NCBI RefSeq assembly: GCF_900088415.1
Contig: NZ_FLLQ01000004.1
Coordinates: 459,684 to 523,683, forward strand
Source of the DNA: Vibrio mediterranei
GTDB lineage: Bacteria; Pseudomonadota; Gammaproteobacteria; Enterobacterales; Vibrionaceae
Direction of reading: 5' to 3'
Length of the DNA stretch: 64,000 bases
The notes under the pieces are model-generated. The model did no database searches. It saw nothing but the letters and a program-made list of their open reading frames with translations, and was not told the DNA's origin. Positions 35,601-42,737 of this stretch are shown here, piece after piece; within the stretch, counting starts at the first letter, position 1; every line of letters starts with the position of its first letter. Made by a program: the position numbers and the translations under genes.

Positions 35601-36827
35601 CTACACCACGTTGAATAGCGCTTGTGTTAACTGATCTGAGGTTGAGATAGATTTGGTGTTGGCTTGATAGTTACGCTGTGCGGTCATTAGAGCCACCAAC
35701 TCAGAAGTCAGATCCACATTCGAGCCTTCCAAAGCCCCTGAGGTTAAATCACCGAATACGCCACTGCCTGCTGTACCTAAAACTGGAGTTCCGGAACTAA
35801 AGCTTTGTAGCCATGCAGTATCACTGGTTTTGATCAGGTTTTGAGGGGCGGCAAAGTCTGCGAGTACCACTTGGCCTTGCAGTTGAGATTGTCCATTGGT
35901 GTAGGTGGCAAAAATACGTCCATCATTCTCCATTCGAACACTGGCATAATCACCAGAGGTATAGCCATTAGGGCTATTTTTGGACACCACAAAGTCACTA
36001 CCAAACTGAGTAACCGACGATAAATCTATATTGACTGTCACACCGTTTGCGCCATTAGCGGGGTCAAAACTCACACTATAGTTCCCCCCAGATGCAATGG
36101 TTCCATCTGCGTTAAAGGTAAAGTTAGCACTATCGGTGGTGGTTGGAGAGCCAGCCGGAACCAGAGCATCAGTCCCATCTATTGCTTGACCGTCCACTAA
36201 GACGTGGACATCCCAGTCATTGGAAGCTCCTTTCACAAAGTACTGACTTACTGTGTGTGGATTGCCCAACGAATCATAAACTGGGGTAGTGTAAGAGTGG
36301 TTGTAGGTAGAAGAATCGCTGTAATCAAATGCCGCAGCAGGGACTTGCTCTCGCGCATCTAAATTAGCCACAAACTCGATGCTGTCAGTCTCTCTTGCTT
36401 GCAATGAAGCCGTGCTGATTTGTACTGTGCCAACCGAACCCAAGAGCAGATTATTATTACCATCCACCGAGTAACCTTGCAGCGCGGCACCGCTATTGGC
36501 GGTAATAACACCATCGGCATTCATATTGAAAATACCCGAGCGGGTATAGAGAGTTTGCCCTTTGCTGTCTTCTAAAACGAAGAACCCATTGCCACTTAAA
36601 GCCATGTCAAGTGAACGCCCAGTGCCCGTTACCGTGCCACTTTTCTCAAAGTTTTGCGACACACCGACTACTTCAACGCCACCAGCTTCACTCCCACTGT
36701 AAACCGACGCAAATTCGGTTCTCGACTCCTTAAAGCCTGTTGTTGAAACATTAGCAATATTATTGGAAATAGTGTTGAGCTCTGAGTTAGAGGCATTTAG
36801 CCCACTCAGTGCAATACTAAAGCTCAT
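35601..36827 (-). CDS. flgE: lateral hook protein FlgE
   Basis: About 408 residues. The start is ATG 36827 (MSFSIALSGLNASNSELNTISNNIANVSTTGFKES), with GAGG eight bases upstream; the frame runs to 36848. The C-terminus GALEGSNVDLTSELVALMTAQRNYQANTKSISTSDQLTQAL is typical. Builds the lateral hook. A strong stem-loop lies about 30 bases upstream of the start within the operon. Confidence 0.95.
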   Translation of the reverse strand: MSFSIALSGLNASNSELNTISNNIANVSTTGFKESRTEFASVYSGSEAGGVEVVGVSQNFEKSGTVTGTGRSLDMALSGNGFFVLEDSKGQTLYTRSGIFNMNADGVITANSGAALQGYSVDGNNNLLLGSVGTVQISTASLQARETDSIEFVANLDAREQVPAAAFDYSDSSTYNHSYTTPVYDSLGNPHTVSQYFVKGASNDWDVHVLVDGQAIDGTDALVPAGSPTTTDSANFTFNADGTIASGGNYSVSFDPANGANGVTVNIDLSSVTQFGSDFVVSKNSPNGYTSGDYASVRMENDGRIFATYTNGQSQLQGQVVLADFAAPQNLIKTSDTAWLQSFSSGTPVLGTAGSGVFGDLTSGALEGSNVDLTSELVALMTAQRNYQANTKSISTSDQLTQALFNVV

Positions 36828-36857
36828 AATGTCATCCTCTTCATTCAAAAGAGGCTA

Positions 36858-36885
36858 TCTCCGCTAACTCTCTGTTTAGCGGAGA
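36858..36885 (-). other. stem-loop in the flgD-flgE gap
   Basis: 10-bp perfect arms (TCTCCGCTAA / TTAGCGGAGA) with an 8-base loop, 31 bases before the flgE start, in the only gap above 100 bases of the operon. No T-run of terminator quality follows. It could be an mRNA processing or stabilising element raising hook protein output, or a weak attenuator. Confidence 0.55.
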
Positions 36886-36956
36886 ACGACAGCCGTCATC
36901 TTACTTACAAAAACTTAAAAAAGGTCAAAGACCAAAAATACTTGCGAAAATACAAC

Positions 36957-37622
36957 TTAATTAGAGAAGGCTGCCACGTCGTAAAACGCCACCATACCCA
37001 CTCCTTGCACTTGCAGGTGACTTGTTCCACCTACAAGCGGTGTTGTCACCTGTTCAACCTTGCCATGCTGATAAATCGCTGGCTGGTAATTTTGTCCACT
37101 GTCCAATATCACGTTCATTTGGTACGAGCCATTCAGCCCCATCGCTTTGGCATCAAAAGCAAAATCAACACGCCCTGCGCTATTGGGGCCTAACGCAACA
37201 GTTTTCACTTGCCCAAGATGATTCACTAACTCGACAGTCACAGTATTGGAAGCGGCCTGCAGTTGAACATAACCTGTATGTGTTCCCTCACCCGATGCTG
37301 ACAGTTGGTCACTTTTGACGGTGACTGTTTTGTCCACCAAGGCTGCAGTACTCAGAACTTGCAAGTTATCGAGCATCGTAGTGTTGTTTTGCATCAGCTG
37401 AACTAAGTTCTCTGTGCTCTCAACTTGAGAAAACTGTGCCAACTGCGCAACGTATTCCGTCCCATCAGTCGGGTTCAACGGATCTTGGTTTTCAATCTGC
37501 GCCACCATCAATGTGATGAATTCATTCTTTAACGCCCCTGCACTGTTCGGGTTTTCTTGAGGGGGCAATGTTGAAGCAGACTCAATATTATTGACCTGCG
37601 CCGCTCCGGATATAGTCGTCAT
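36957..37622 (-). CDS. flgD: lateral hook-cap protein FlgD
   Basis: 221 residues. The FlgD N-terminus is clear (NEFITLMVAQIENQDPLNPTDGTEYVAQLAQFSQVESTENL), with a C-terminal Tudor/Fn3-like half. It scaffolds hook assembly and is then discarded. It follows flgC by 45 bases. Confidence 0.94.
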   Translation of the reverse strand: MTTISGAAQVNNIESASTLPPQENPNSAGALKNEFITLMVAQIENQDPLNPTDGTEYVAQLAQFSQVESTENLVQLMQNNTTMLDNLQVLSTAALVDKTVTVKSDQLSASGEGTHTGYVQLQAASNTVTVELVNHLGQVKTVALGPNSAGRVDFAFDAKAMGLNGSYQMNVILDSGQNYQPAIYQHGKVEQVTTPLVGGTSHLQVQGVGMVAFYDVAAFSN

Positions 37623-37667
37623 AGGTACGTTCCTTAGAAATCACTGATTCGCAATAGCAGGGCACTG

Positions 37668-38096
37668 CTAACTGCGCCACAGTCCCATTAGTGATTGCTG
37701 CATAGACTTGACGTTACCAAGCACTTCGACACTGGCTTCGAAGCTACGAGTCGCCGAGATCATATCTGCCATCTCATTGACGACATTGATTCCTGAGTAG
37801 TAAACATAACCTTCGTCATTTGACAGAGGATTGTTTGGTTCATAGCGCCCCTCCATCATCGAGGACACTTCAACAACGTCGGCGATACGAATTGGTACCA
37901 CACCTTGATGTTGGGTTTCTTGTGCATTGAAATGGTTATAAACCGCTGAAAATATCGGTTTGAGTGGTTTATAAACTTTTGAAGGGTCACCAGAAACAGA
38001 ATCGGCGTTCGCCAAGTTACTGGAGATAGTGTTAAGCCTGACGGTCTGAGCACTCATTGCCGAGCCCGCCGTTTCATAGATACCTAAGAATGACAT
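37668..38096 (-). CDS. flgC: lateral rod protein FlgC
   Basis: 142 residues. FlgC signatures at both ends: ETAGSAMSAQTVRLNTISSNLANADSVSG and GINVVNEMADMISATRSFEASVEVLGNVKSM. Second gene of the flgB operon. Confidence 0.95.
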   Translation of the reverse strand: MSFLGIYETAGSAMSAQTVRLNTISSNLANADSVSGDPSKVYKPLKPIFSAVYNHFNAQETQHQGVVPIRIADVVEVSSMMEGRYEPNNPLSNDEGYVYYSGINVVNEMADMISATRSFEASVEVLGNVKSMQQSLMGLWRS

Positions 38097-38120
38097 GGTG
38101 TCCCTACCTAATCAATTCAC

Positions 38121-38468
38121 TTACTGGCCCTTGATGGCCGTTTTGATACCGTTAATTTTCGACTGCAAAAATGCCAAGCTTTGGTGATAGTCCATCACAT
38201 TTTTGGCGAATCTTGCCTGTTCATTTTCGAGCTCAACGGTATTGCCATCTCGCGTTCTTTGCACTGGAATCCGATATTGTGCTGAGGTATCGATATACCA
38301 ATCTTTGCTGTTACCAATACCACTCAATACTGCATCAAACTTGAGATCCATTGCCTTGTAATTTGGGGTGTCCACATTGGCAATATTCGAGCTTAATACC
38401 GCTGCTCTGTCCAAACGAAACTGCACTATCTTGGGGTGAACCCCAAGTGCATCGTCTAAGTGAATCAT
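38121..38468 (-). CDS. flgB: lateral rod protein FlgB
   Basis: 115 residues with FlgB features (LDRAAVLSSNIANVDTPNYKAMDLKFDAVL, ENEQARFAKNVMDYHQSLAFLQSKI). First gene of a run flgBCDEFGHIJKL-motY-fliEFG-orf335 in which gaps never exceed about 110 bases, probably one transcript starting near 38562. Confidence 0.95.
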   Translation of the reverse strand: MIHLDDALGVHPKIVQFRLDRAAVLSSNIANVDTPNYKAMDLKFDAVLSGIGNSKDWYIDTSAQYRIPVQRTRDGNTVELENEQARFAKNVMDYHQSLAFLQSKINGIKTAIKGQ

Positions 38469-38548
38469 GCCCTAGCCTCATCCATCATCGACCCAAATTA
38501 AAGCAAAATAGGTCGTTATAGTTTTGTGTATTTCTCACTCAACCCAAG

Positions 38549-38576
38549 TTGAAATGAGAATGCTATAACCTATAGT
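38549..38576 (+). promoter_or_regulatory. sigma70-like promoter of fliMNPQR-flhB
   Basis: TTGAAA, 16 bases, TATAGT; predicted start near 38583, 55 bases before the fliM ATG. Its -10 box overlaps the -10 box of the opposite flgB promoter. No sigma54 -24/-12 element is visible in this intergenic region. Confidence 0.65.
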
Positions 38577-38597
38577 TAGGAATAATTAGCGTGTCAA
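38569..38597 (-). promoter_or_regulatory. sigma70-like promoter of the flgB operon
   Basis: On the minus strand TTGACA, 17 bases, TATAGG, an ideal -35 and spacer. Predicted start near 38562, giving a leader of about 94 bases before flgB. It overlaps the fliM promoter, so polymerase can occupy only one at a time. Confidence 0.7.
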
Positions 38598-38637
38598 ATT
38601 TGAGAACGCTCACAAATAGTAATTATTGGGACTTGAC

Positions 38638-39405
38638 ATGAAAAAATGTTCGTTAACCGAATTCGGCAACCCGAGTATTAAGATGCGTAAATTCCTGCTC
38701 AAACACGCCGGGCATTTCTCTAATGAAGTTGTTGATATTTTTAAATTTAACTTCTCTTGTCGACACGTTAAAGCCAGTTTTTCAGAGGCACACAAACCAC
38801 CTAAAAACAGCATCAAAACAGTGCTAAACATCGAAGATTTCGGTCATGTTTTTTTCTTTATCGAGCCACAAGCTGCCGATATTCTGCTATACAAACACTT
38901 GAATACTCCTTCACCTACCCGAAAATCGAAGAGAAACAGTAGTGACACAACTCTCACTCAAACCCACTTGAGATTGTTTCAAAAACTCACTATGGCGATC
39001 ACTAACACCCTTACCGCTGATGCCAGCCATTACGCTGTTGAGCATACAGATCATCAGCCTTCGGACATTGGTACTACCATCACCTTCAGTTTCGATGATC
39101 AACAAATTGACATCACGTTTATGTTGGATGACAGATACGTTAAGAAGCTACGCGACATGATGGAAAGTAACGAAACTTTCGATAGAGAGGAAATCTTAAA
39201 CAATTTGCGATATCAACCGGTTGAACTGGGGTGTGTAATGCTCCACGGACAGTGCACGTTACACGAGTTGTCTAAACTGCAACCCGGTGATTTTATGCCT
39301 ATGACCTTATGTAAAAACTTAACGGTCAAAGTAAATGGGCACCCAACTTTTTTTGGCAAACTTCAATCTATTAACTCTGAGTTAGGAGTAGAAATCGATG
39401 GCTAG
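38638..39405 (+). CDS. fliM: lateral motor switch protein FliM, short form
   Basis: 255 residues from ATG 38638 (a TTG at 38626 is in frame). Polar FliM proteins have about 330-350. The middle domain is visible but compact (LTQTHLRLFQKLTMAI, TTITFSFDDQQIDITFMLDDRYVKKLRDMM), followed by a C-terminal SPOA domain (LNNLRYQPVELGCVMLHGQCTLHELSKLQPGDFMPM). The N-terminal CheY-binding motif (LSQxEIDALL type) is absent, and so is the GGxG stretch that contacts FliG. It resembles a C-ring protein of reduced, SctQ-like form. First gene of the fliMNPQR-flhB operon, overlapping fliN by 8 bases. Confidence 0.85.
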   Translation: MKKCSLTEFGNPSIKMRKFLLKHAGHFSNEVVDIFKFNFSCRHVKASFSEAHKPPKNSIKTVLNIEDFGHVFFFIEPQAADILLYKHLNTPSPTRKSKRNSSDTTLTQTHLRLFQKLTMAITNTLTADASHYAVEHTDHQPSDIGTTITFSFDDQQIDITFMLDDRYVKKLRDMMESNETFDREEILNNLRYQPVELGCVMLHGQCTLHELSKLQPGDFMPMTLCKNLTVKVNGHPTFFGKLQSINSELGVEIDG

Positions 39406-39781
39406 TGATAAACAAACTCCGCCCATTGACAATTCAATGAGCGACCTCAACTTACACGAAGAGTTACCAGATCTAGACGATTTGGATTTGGACGACCTTG
39501 CAGACGATATTGAATTCGAAGCTGAGCAAAATGATGTCAGCAATGTCTCTCTACTGAAAAGCATTCCTGTCGACATCACGGTAGAAGTTGCTCGTAAAAC
39601 GTTAATCCTAGACGAGCTGCTTAATTTAAAAGCCGGCAGCGTAGTCATGCTAGAGAAACACGAAGGTGACCCGGTCGATATAAAAATCAATGGTACTGCA
39701 TTTGGTACTGGTGAAATCGTCTCAAAGAATGGTCAATATGGCGTTAGGTTGTTGAGCATTATAAAAAAACCTAGCAAGTAG
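39398..39781 (+). CDS. fliN: lateral motor switch protein FliN
   Basis: 127 residues: an acidic N-terminal linker (ELPDLDDLDLDDLADDIEFEAE) and a C-terminal SPOA domain (LLKSIPVDITVEVARKTLILDELLNLKAGSVVMLEK). In other systems it forms the C ring base and docks the FliH-FliI export complex, genes for which are missing in this block. Confidence 0.93.
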   Translation: MASDKQTPPIDNSMSDLNLHEELPDLDDLDLDDLADDIEFEAEQNDVSNVSLLKSIPVDITVEVARKTLILDELLNLKAGSVVMLEKHEGDPVDIKINGTAFGTGEIVSKNGQYGVRLLSIIKKPSK

Positions 39782-39807
39782 CTGTTTGGGCGAGCTCAAG
39801 GACGACA

Positions 39808-40545
39808 ATGCCAATACGAATTTTACTGATGGTGCTTACTTTTTGGTTCTCTCCTGCGCAAGCAGAGGGGCTGACTATATTAAGTGAAACCAACACATCC
39901 GAAGGGACTGAATACAGCGTTAAGCTGCAAATTCTGATTTTGATGACGATGCTGAGTTTTGTGCCAGCGTTTGTCATCATGTGCACCAGTTTCACAAGAA
40001 TCGTTATTGTGTTAGCGATCTTACGCCAAGCCTTAGGATTACAGCAAACGCCTCCTAATCAGGTTTTAATTGGTATTGCACTTATCTTTACTTTGCTGAT
40101 TATGCGCCCTGTCTGGACCAAGATATACGACACGGCTTATGTTCCTTATTCCACCGACGATATCACTCTAATGGAAGCCTTAGCCTCGGCAGAAAAACCA
40201 CTGCGCCGTTATATGCTGGACCAAACCCAACGCAAAGCGCTCGAGCAAGTGACGAAAATAGCCGGAGAGAAAACCCTCGCCTCTGATGAAGAAATCCCTT
40301 TCTTAATATTACTACCCGCTTATTTGCTGAGTGAGTTAAAGGTGGCGTTTCAGATTGGTTTCATGCTGTTTCTGCCGTTTTTAGTGATCGATCTCGTTGT
40401 CGCATCTGTACTGATGTCCATGGGTATGATGATGCTTTCGCCACTCATTGTTTCCTTACCCTTTAAGCTCTTAGTATTTGTCATTGTTGACGGGTGGGGC
40501 TTGCTGATGGGTAGCCTTGCCAATAGTTTTTGGATTAGCGGATGA
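39808..40545 (+). CDS. fliP: lateral export gate protein FliP
   Basis: 245 residues with a cleavable signal peptide (ILLMVLTFWFSPAQA) and four membrane segments. Family signatures: MLSFVPAFVIMCTSFTRIVIVLAILRQALGLQQTPPNQVL and FLILLPAYLLSELKVAFQIGFMLFLPFLVIDLVVAS. Core of the export channel with FliQ and FliR. No fliO precedes it. It overlaps fliQ by 4 bases (ATGA). Confidence 0.96.
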   Translation: MPIRILLMVLTFWFSPAQAEGLTILSETNTSEGTEYSVKLQILILMTMLSFVPAFVIMCTSFTRIVIVLAILRQALGLQQTPPNQVLIGIALIFTLLIMRPVWTKIYDTAYVPYSTDDITLMEALASAEKPLRRYMLDQTQRKALEQVTKIAGEKTLASDEEIPFLILLPAYLLSELKVAFQIGFMLFLPFLVIDLVVASVLMSMGMMMLSPLIVSLPFKLLVFVIVDGWGLLMGSLANSFWISG

Positions 40546-40811
40546 GCCCAGAAGAAGCCGTCACGCTGGTCAGTCAAGCCATATGGGTCATCATCCTGAT
40601 GGTCTCTGTGCTGATTGTGCCCAGCCTTATCGTCGGCTTAGTGGTAGCCATCTTCCAAGCTGTTACCCAAGTCAACGAACAGACGCTGAGTTTTCTTCCA
40701 AGGCTTCTAGTGACCTTACTGTCCATCATTTTGGCGGGGCATTGGCTGCTACAGGAAATCAGTGACCTATTTCTGTTTATCTTTGATGCGATTCCGACCA
40801 AAGTTGGGTAA
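40542..40811 (+). CDS. fliQ: lateral export gate protein FliQ
   Basis: 89 residues, two membrane segments, with the family stretch LIVGLVVAIFQAVTQVNEQTLSFLPRLLVTLL. Located between fliP and fliR. Confidence 0.95.
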   Translation: MSPEEAVTLVSQAIWVIILMVSVLIVPSLIVGLVVAIFQAVTQVNEQTLSFLPRLLVTLLSIILAGHWLLQEISDLFLFIFDAIPTKVG

Positions 40812-40816
40812 TCGTG

Positions 40817-41596
40817 ATGCAGCTTACATTTACTGAAATCACTCAATGGCTTGGTATTTTATGGTGGCCATTTGTCCGTTTAACGGGCCTATTTCTTATT
40901 GCGCCTTTCTTTGGTGACAACGCGATTCCTGTAAGAGTTAAGCTACTGTTTGCTTTTATCTTTTCGTTACTGCTGGCTCCGCTGGTCCACGAAGTGCCAC
41001 CCTTTAATCCATTTAGTATCGATACCCTATTGTTTTCTCTGTATCAGTTAATTTTTGGTTTCCTCGTTGGCTTCGCCGTTATGATCTTCTTCACTATTTT
41101 TTCTATTGCAGGACAAGCTATTTCGATGCAGATGGGACTAGCGATGGCGGTGATGAATGATCCAGCTAATGGCATCAGTATCGCCATTATTGGACGGATT
41201 ATGTTTATCACCTCAATGCTACTGTTCCTATCCCTTGATGCGCATTTGGTGGTGCTGTTGGTGTTCAAAGAGAGCTTTACCTATTGGCCGCTTGACTCCA
41301 CTTTCCCCTTCAGCAGTATCGATTATGTACTCAAAATGGTGTCGTGGATGTTTGCGACAGGTTTGCTAGTGGCAGTGCCCGCGATAGTGGTGATGCTGCT
41401 TAGTAACATCACTTTTGGTCTGATGAATAAAGCGGCCCCTTCCCTAAACGTGTTCGCACTTGGTTTTCCAATGACCATGTTACTGGGCTTATTTGCGTTA
41501 ATGGCATCCTTAACGGGTATTGGCGATCACTACTTTGATTTAGTTCTGGAGCTTAACCAACACCTGCATTACATGTTGAGGCTACCTAATGTCTGA
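40817..41596 (+). CDS. fliR: lateral export gate protein FliR
   Basis: 259 residues from ATG 40817 (GTG at 40814 is an alternative). About six membrane segments; family regions PFFGDNAIPVRVKLLFAFIFSLLLAP and GQAISMQMGLAMAVMNDPANG. Completes the FliPQR channel. It overlaps flhB by 8 bases. Confidence 0.95.
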   Translation: MQLTFTEITQWLGILWWPFVRLTGLFLIAPFFGDNAIPVRVKLLFAFIFSLLLAPLVHEVPPFNPFSIDTLLFSLYQLIFGFLVGFAVMIFFTIFSIAGQAISMQMGLAMAVMNDPANGISIAIIGRIMFITSMLLFLSLDAHLVVLLVFKESFTYWPLDSTFPFSSIDYVLKMVSWMFATGLLVAVPAIVVMLLSNITFGLMNKAAPSLNVFALGFPMTMLLGLFALMASLTGIGDHYFDLVLELNQHLHYMLRLPNV

Positions 41597-42737
41597 GCAT
41601 CAAGATTCGGGCGATAAAAGTGAACAGCCCAGCCAACATAAACTCTCCAAAGCTCGCAGAGAGGGACAAGTTCCGCGTGCCAAAGAGTTTGTCTCTTCTA
41701 TCACCCTTATCAGCGTGGTGGCCTATTACGTCCTGAATATCGATATGATTAAGCAAACATTTATTGAGCTGTTCTTAGTCAGTTTTCAATTCGATACTCA
41801 AACCATCAGCCATTGGATGACTTCGGTCGAACTGTTAGGCACCGCCCTTTTTTCCATGGTGATGTTGTTTTTTCCGCTATTGATTTACCAAATTATCGCC
41901 GCCATATTTGGCTCTACTTTATTGGGAGGGTGGATTTTCAGCCCTTCATTACTAACGCCCAAGCTTGAAAAAATCAGTCCTATAAAAGGGATAAAGCGTA
42001 TTTTCTCAACACAGTCAGTGGTGGAGCTGTTTAAAAATGTGTTTAAGGTAACGCTGTTTTTCAGTTTGTTGTACTGGGTGATTTCCAGCTATATCTCCGT
42101 CATCACTAACCTGGTAAGTGCCCACTTTGATACTGTGGTGTTCACTGTCGCTACGATTACCATAGAGTACCTTGGTTACTTGCTGCTTATTGTTCTGATA
42201 TTTGGCCTTTTTGACTTCCCCTATCAGCGTCATGAATTTACTAAGCAAATGAAGATGACTAAACAAGAGGTAAAAGATGAGCATAAGGAGCAAGAGGGGC
42301 GCCCGGAAGTGAAGGCGCGAATCCGACAAATCCAAACTCAAAATGCCAAACGAGGTGCCAATGAAAGAGTGCCAAAAGCCAATGTGGTGCTCACTAACCC
42401 TACGCAATATGCCGTCGCCTTGATTTATGATTTGACTCAGGCCGAAGCACCTTTTGTTGTTGCGAAAGGCAAAGATGAAGTGGCGGTATACATTCGTGAA
42501 TTGGCAGCGAAACACAGTGTTGAAGTGGTGGAAAGTGCTGAGCTTACTCGAGCTATTTACAATACGACCCAAGTTGACCAAATGGTGCCTAATCAATTGT
42601 TTGTGGCCATCGCTCACATTCTTACCTACGTTAACCAACTGAAAGCATGGCGCCAAGGACAAAGAAGCAAGCCAAATGGCTTGCCTCGTTTCGATATCCC
42701 TAAGGTTTGGTCTGATCCTAATGAACCGGCTGAGTAA
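41589..42737 (+). CDS. flhB: lateral export switch protein FlhB (NPTQ variant)
   Basis: 382 residues. Standard N-terminus (DKSEQPSQHKLSKARREGQVPRAKEF), four membrane segments, and a cytoplasmic switch domain. The autocleavage site reads NPTQY (N270-P271-T272-Q273), whereas nearly all FlhB proteins have NPTH. Cleavage occurs between N and P and lets FliK change export specificity. The His-to-Gln change could alter the rate. The 3' end overlaps the convergent formate dehydrogenase gene by 20 bases. Confidence 0.94.
   Translation: MSEHQDSGDKSEQPSQHKLSKARREGQVPRAKEFVSSITLISVVAYYVLNIDMIKQTFIELFLVSFQFDTQTISHWMTSVELLGTALFSMVMLFFPLLIYQIIAAIFGSTLLGGWIFSPSLLTPKLEKISPIKGIKRIFSTQSVVELFKNVFKVTLFFSLLYWVISSYISVITNLVSAHFDTVVFTVATITIEYLGYLLLIVLIFGLFDFPYQRHEFTKQMKMTKQEVKDEHKEQEGRPEVKARIRQIQTQNAKRGANERVPKANVVLTNPTQYAVALIYDLTQAEAPFVVAKGKDEVAVYIRELAAKHSVEVVESAELTRAIYNTTQVDQMVPNQLFVAIAHILTYVNQLKAWRQGQRSKPNGLPRFDIPKVWSDPNEPAE

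Noticed and set aside
38469..38637. sigma54 promoter for flgB or fliM, as expected with LafK control
   Set aside because: No TGGCAC-N5-TTGCW-like element on either strand; only sigma70-like boxes are found.
42015..42662. 215-codon minus-strand frame within flhB
   Set aside because: Long only because flhB lacks stops on the other strand. flhB motifs (SKARREGQ, the membrane segments, NPTQ) are clear on +.
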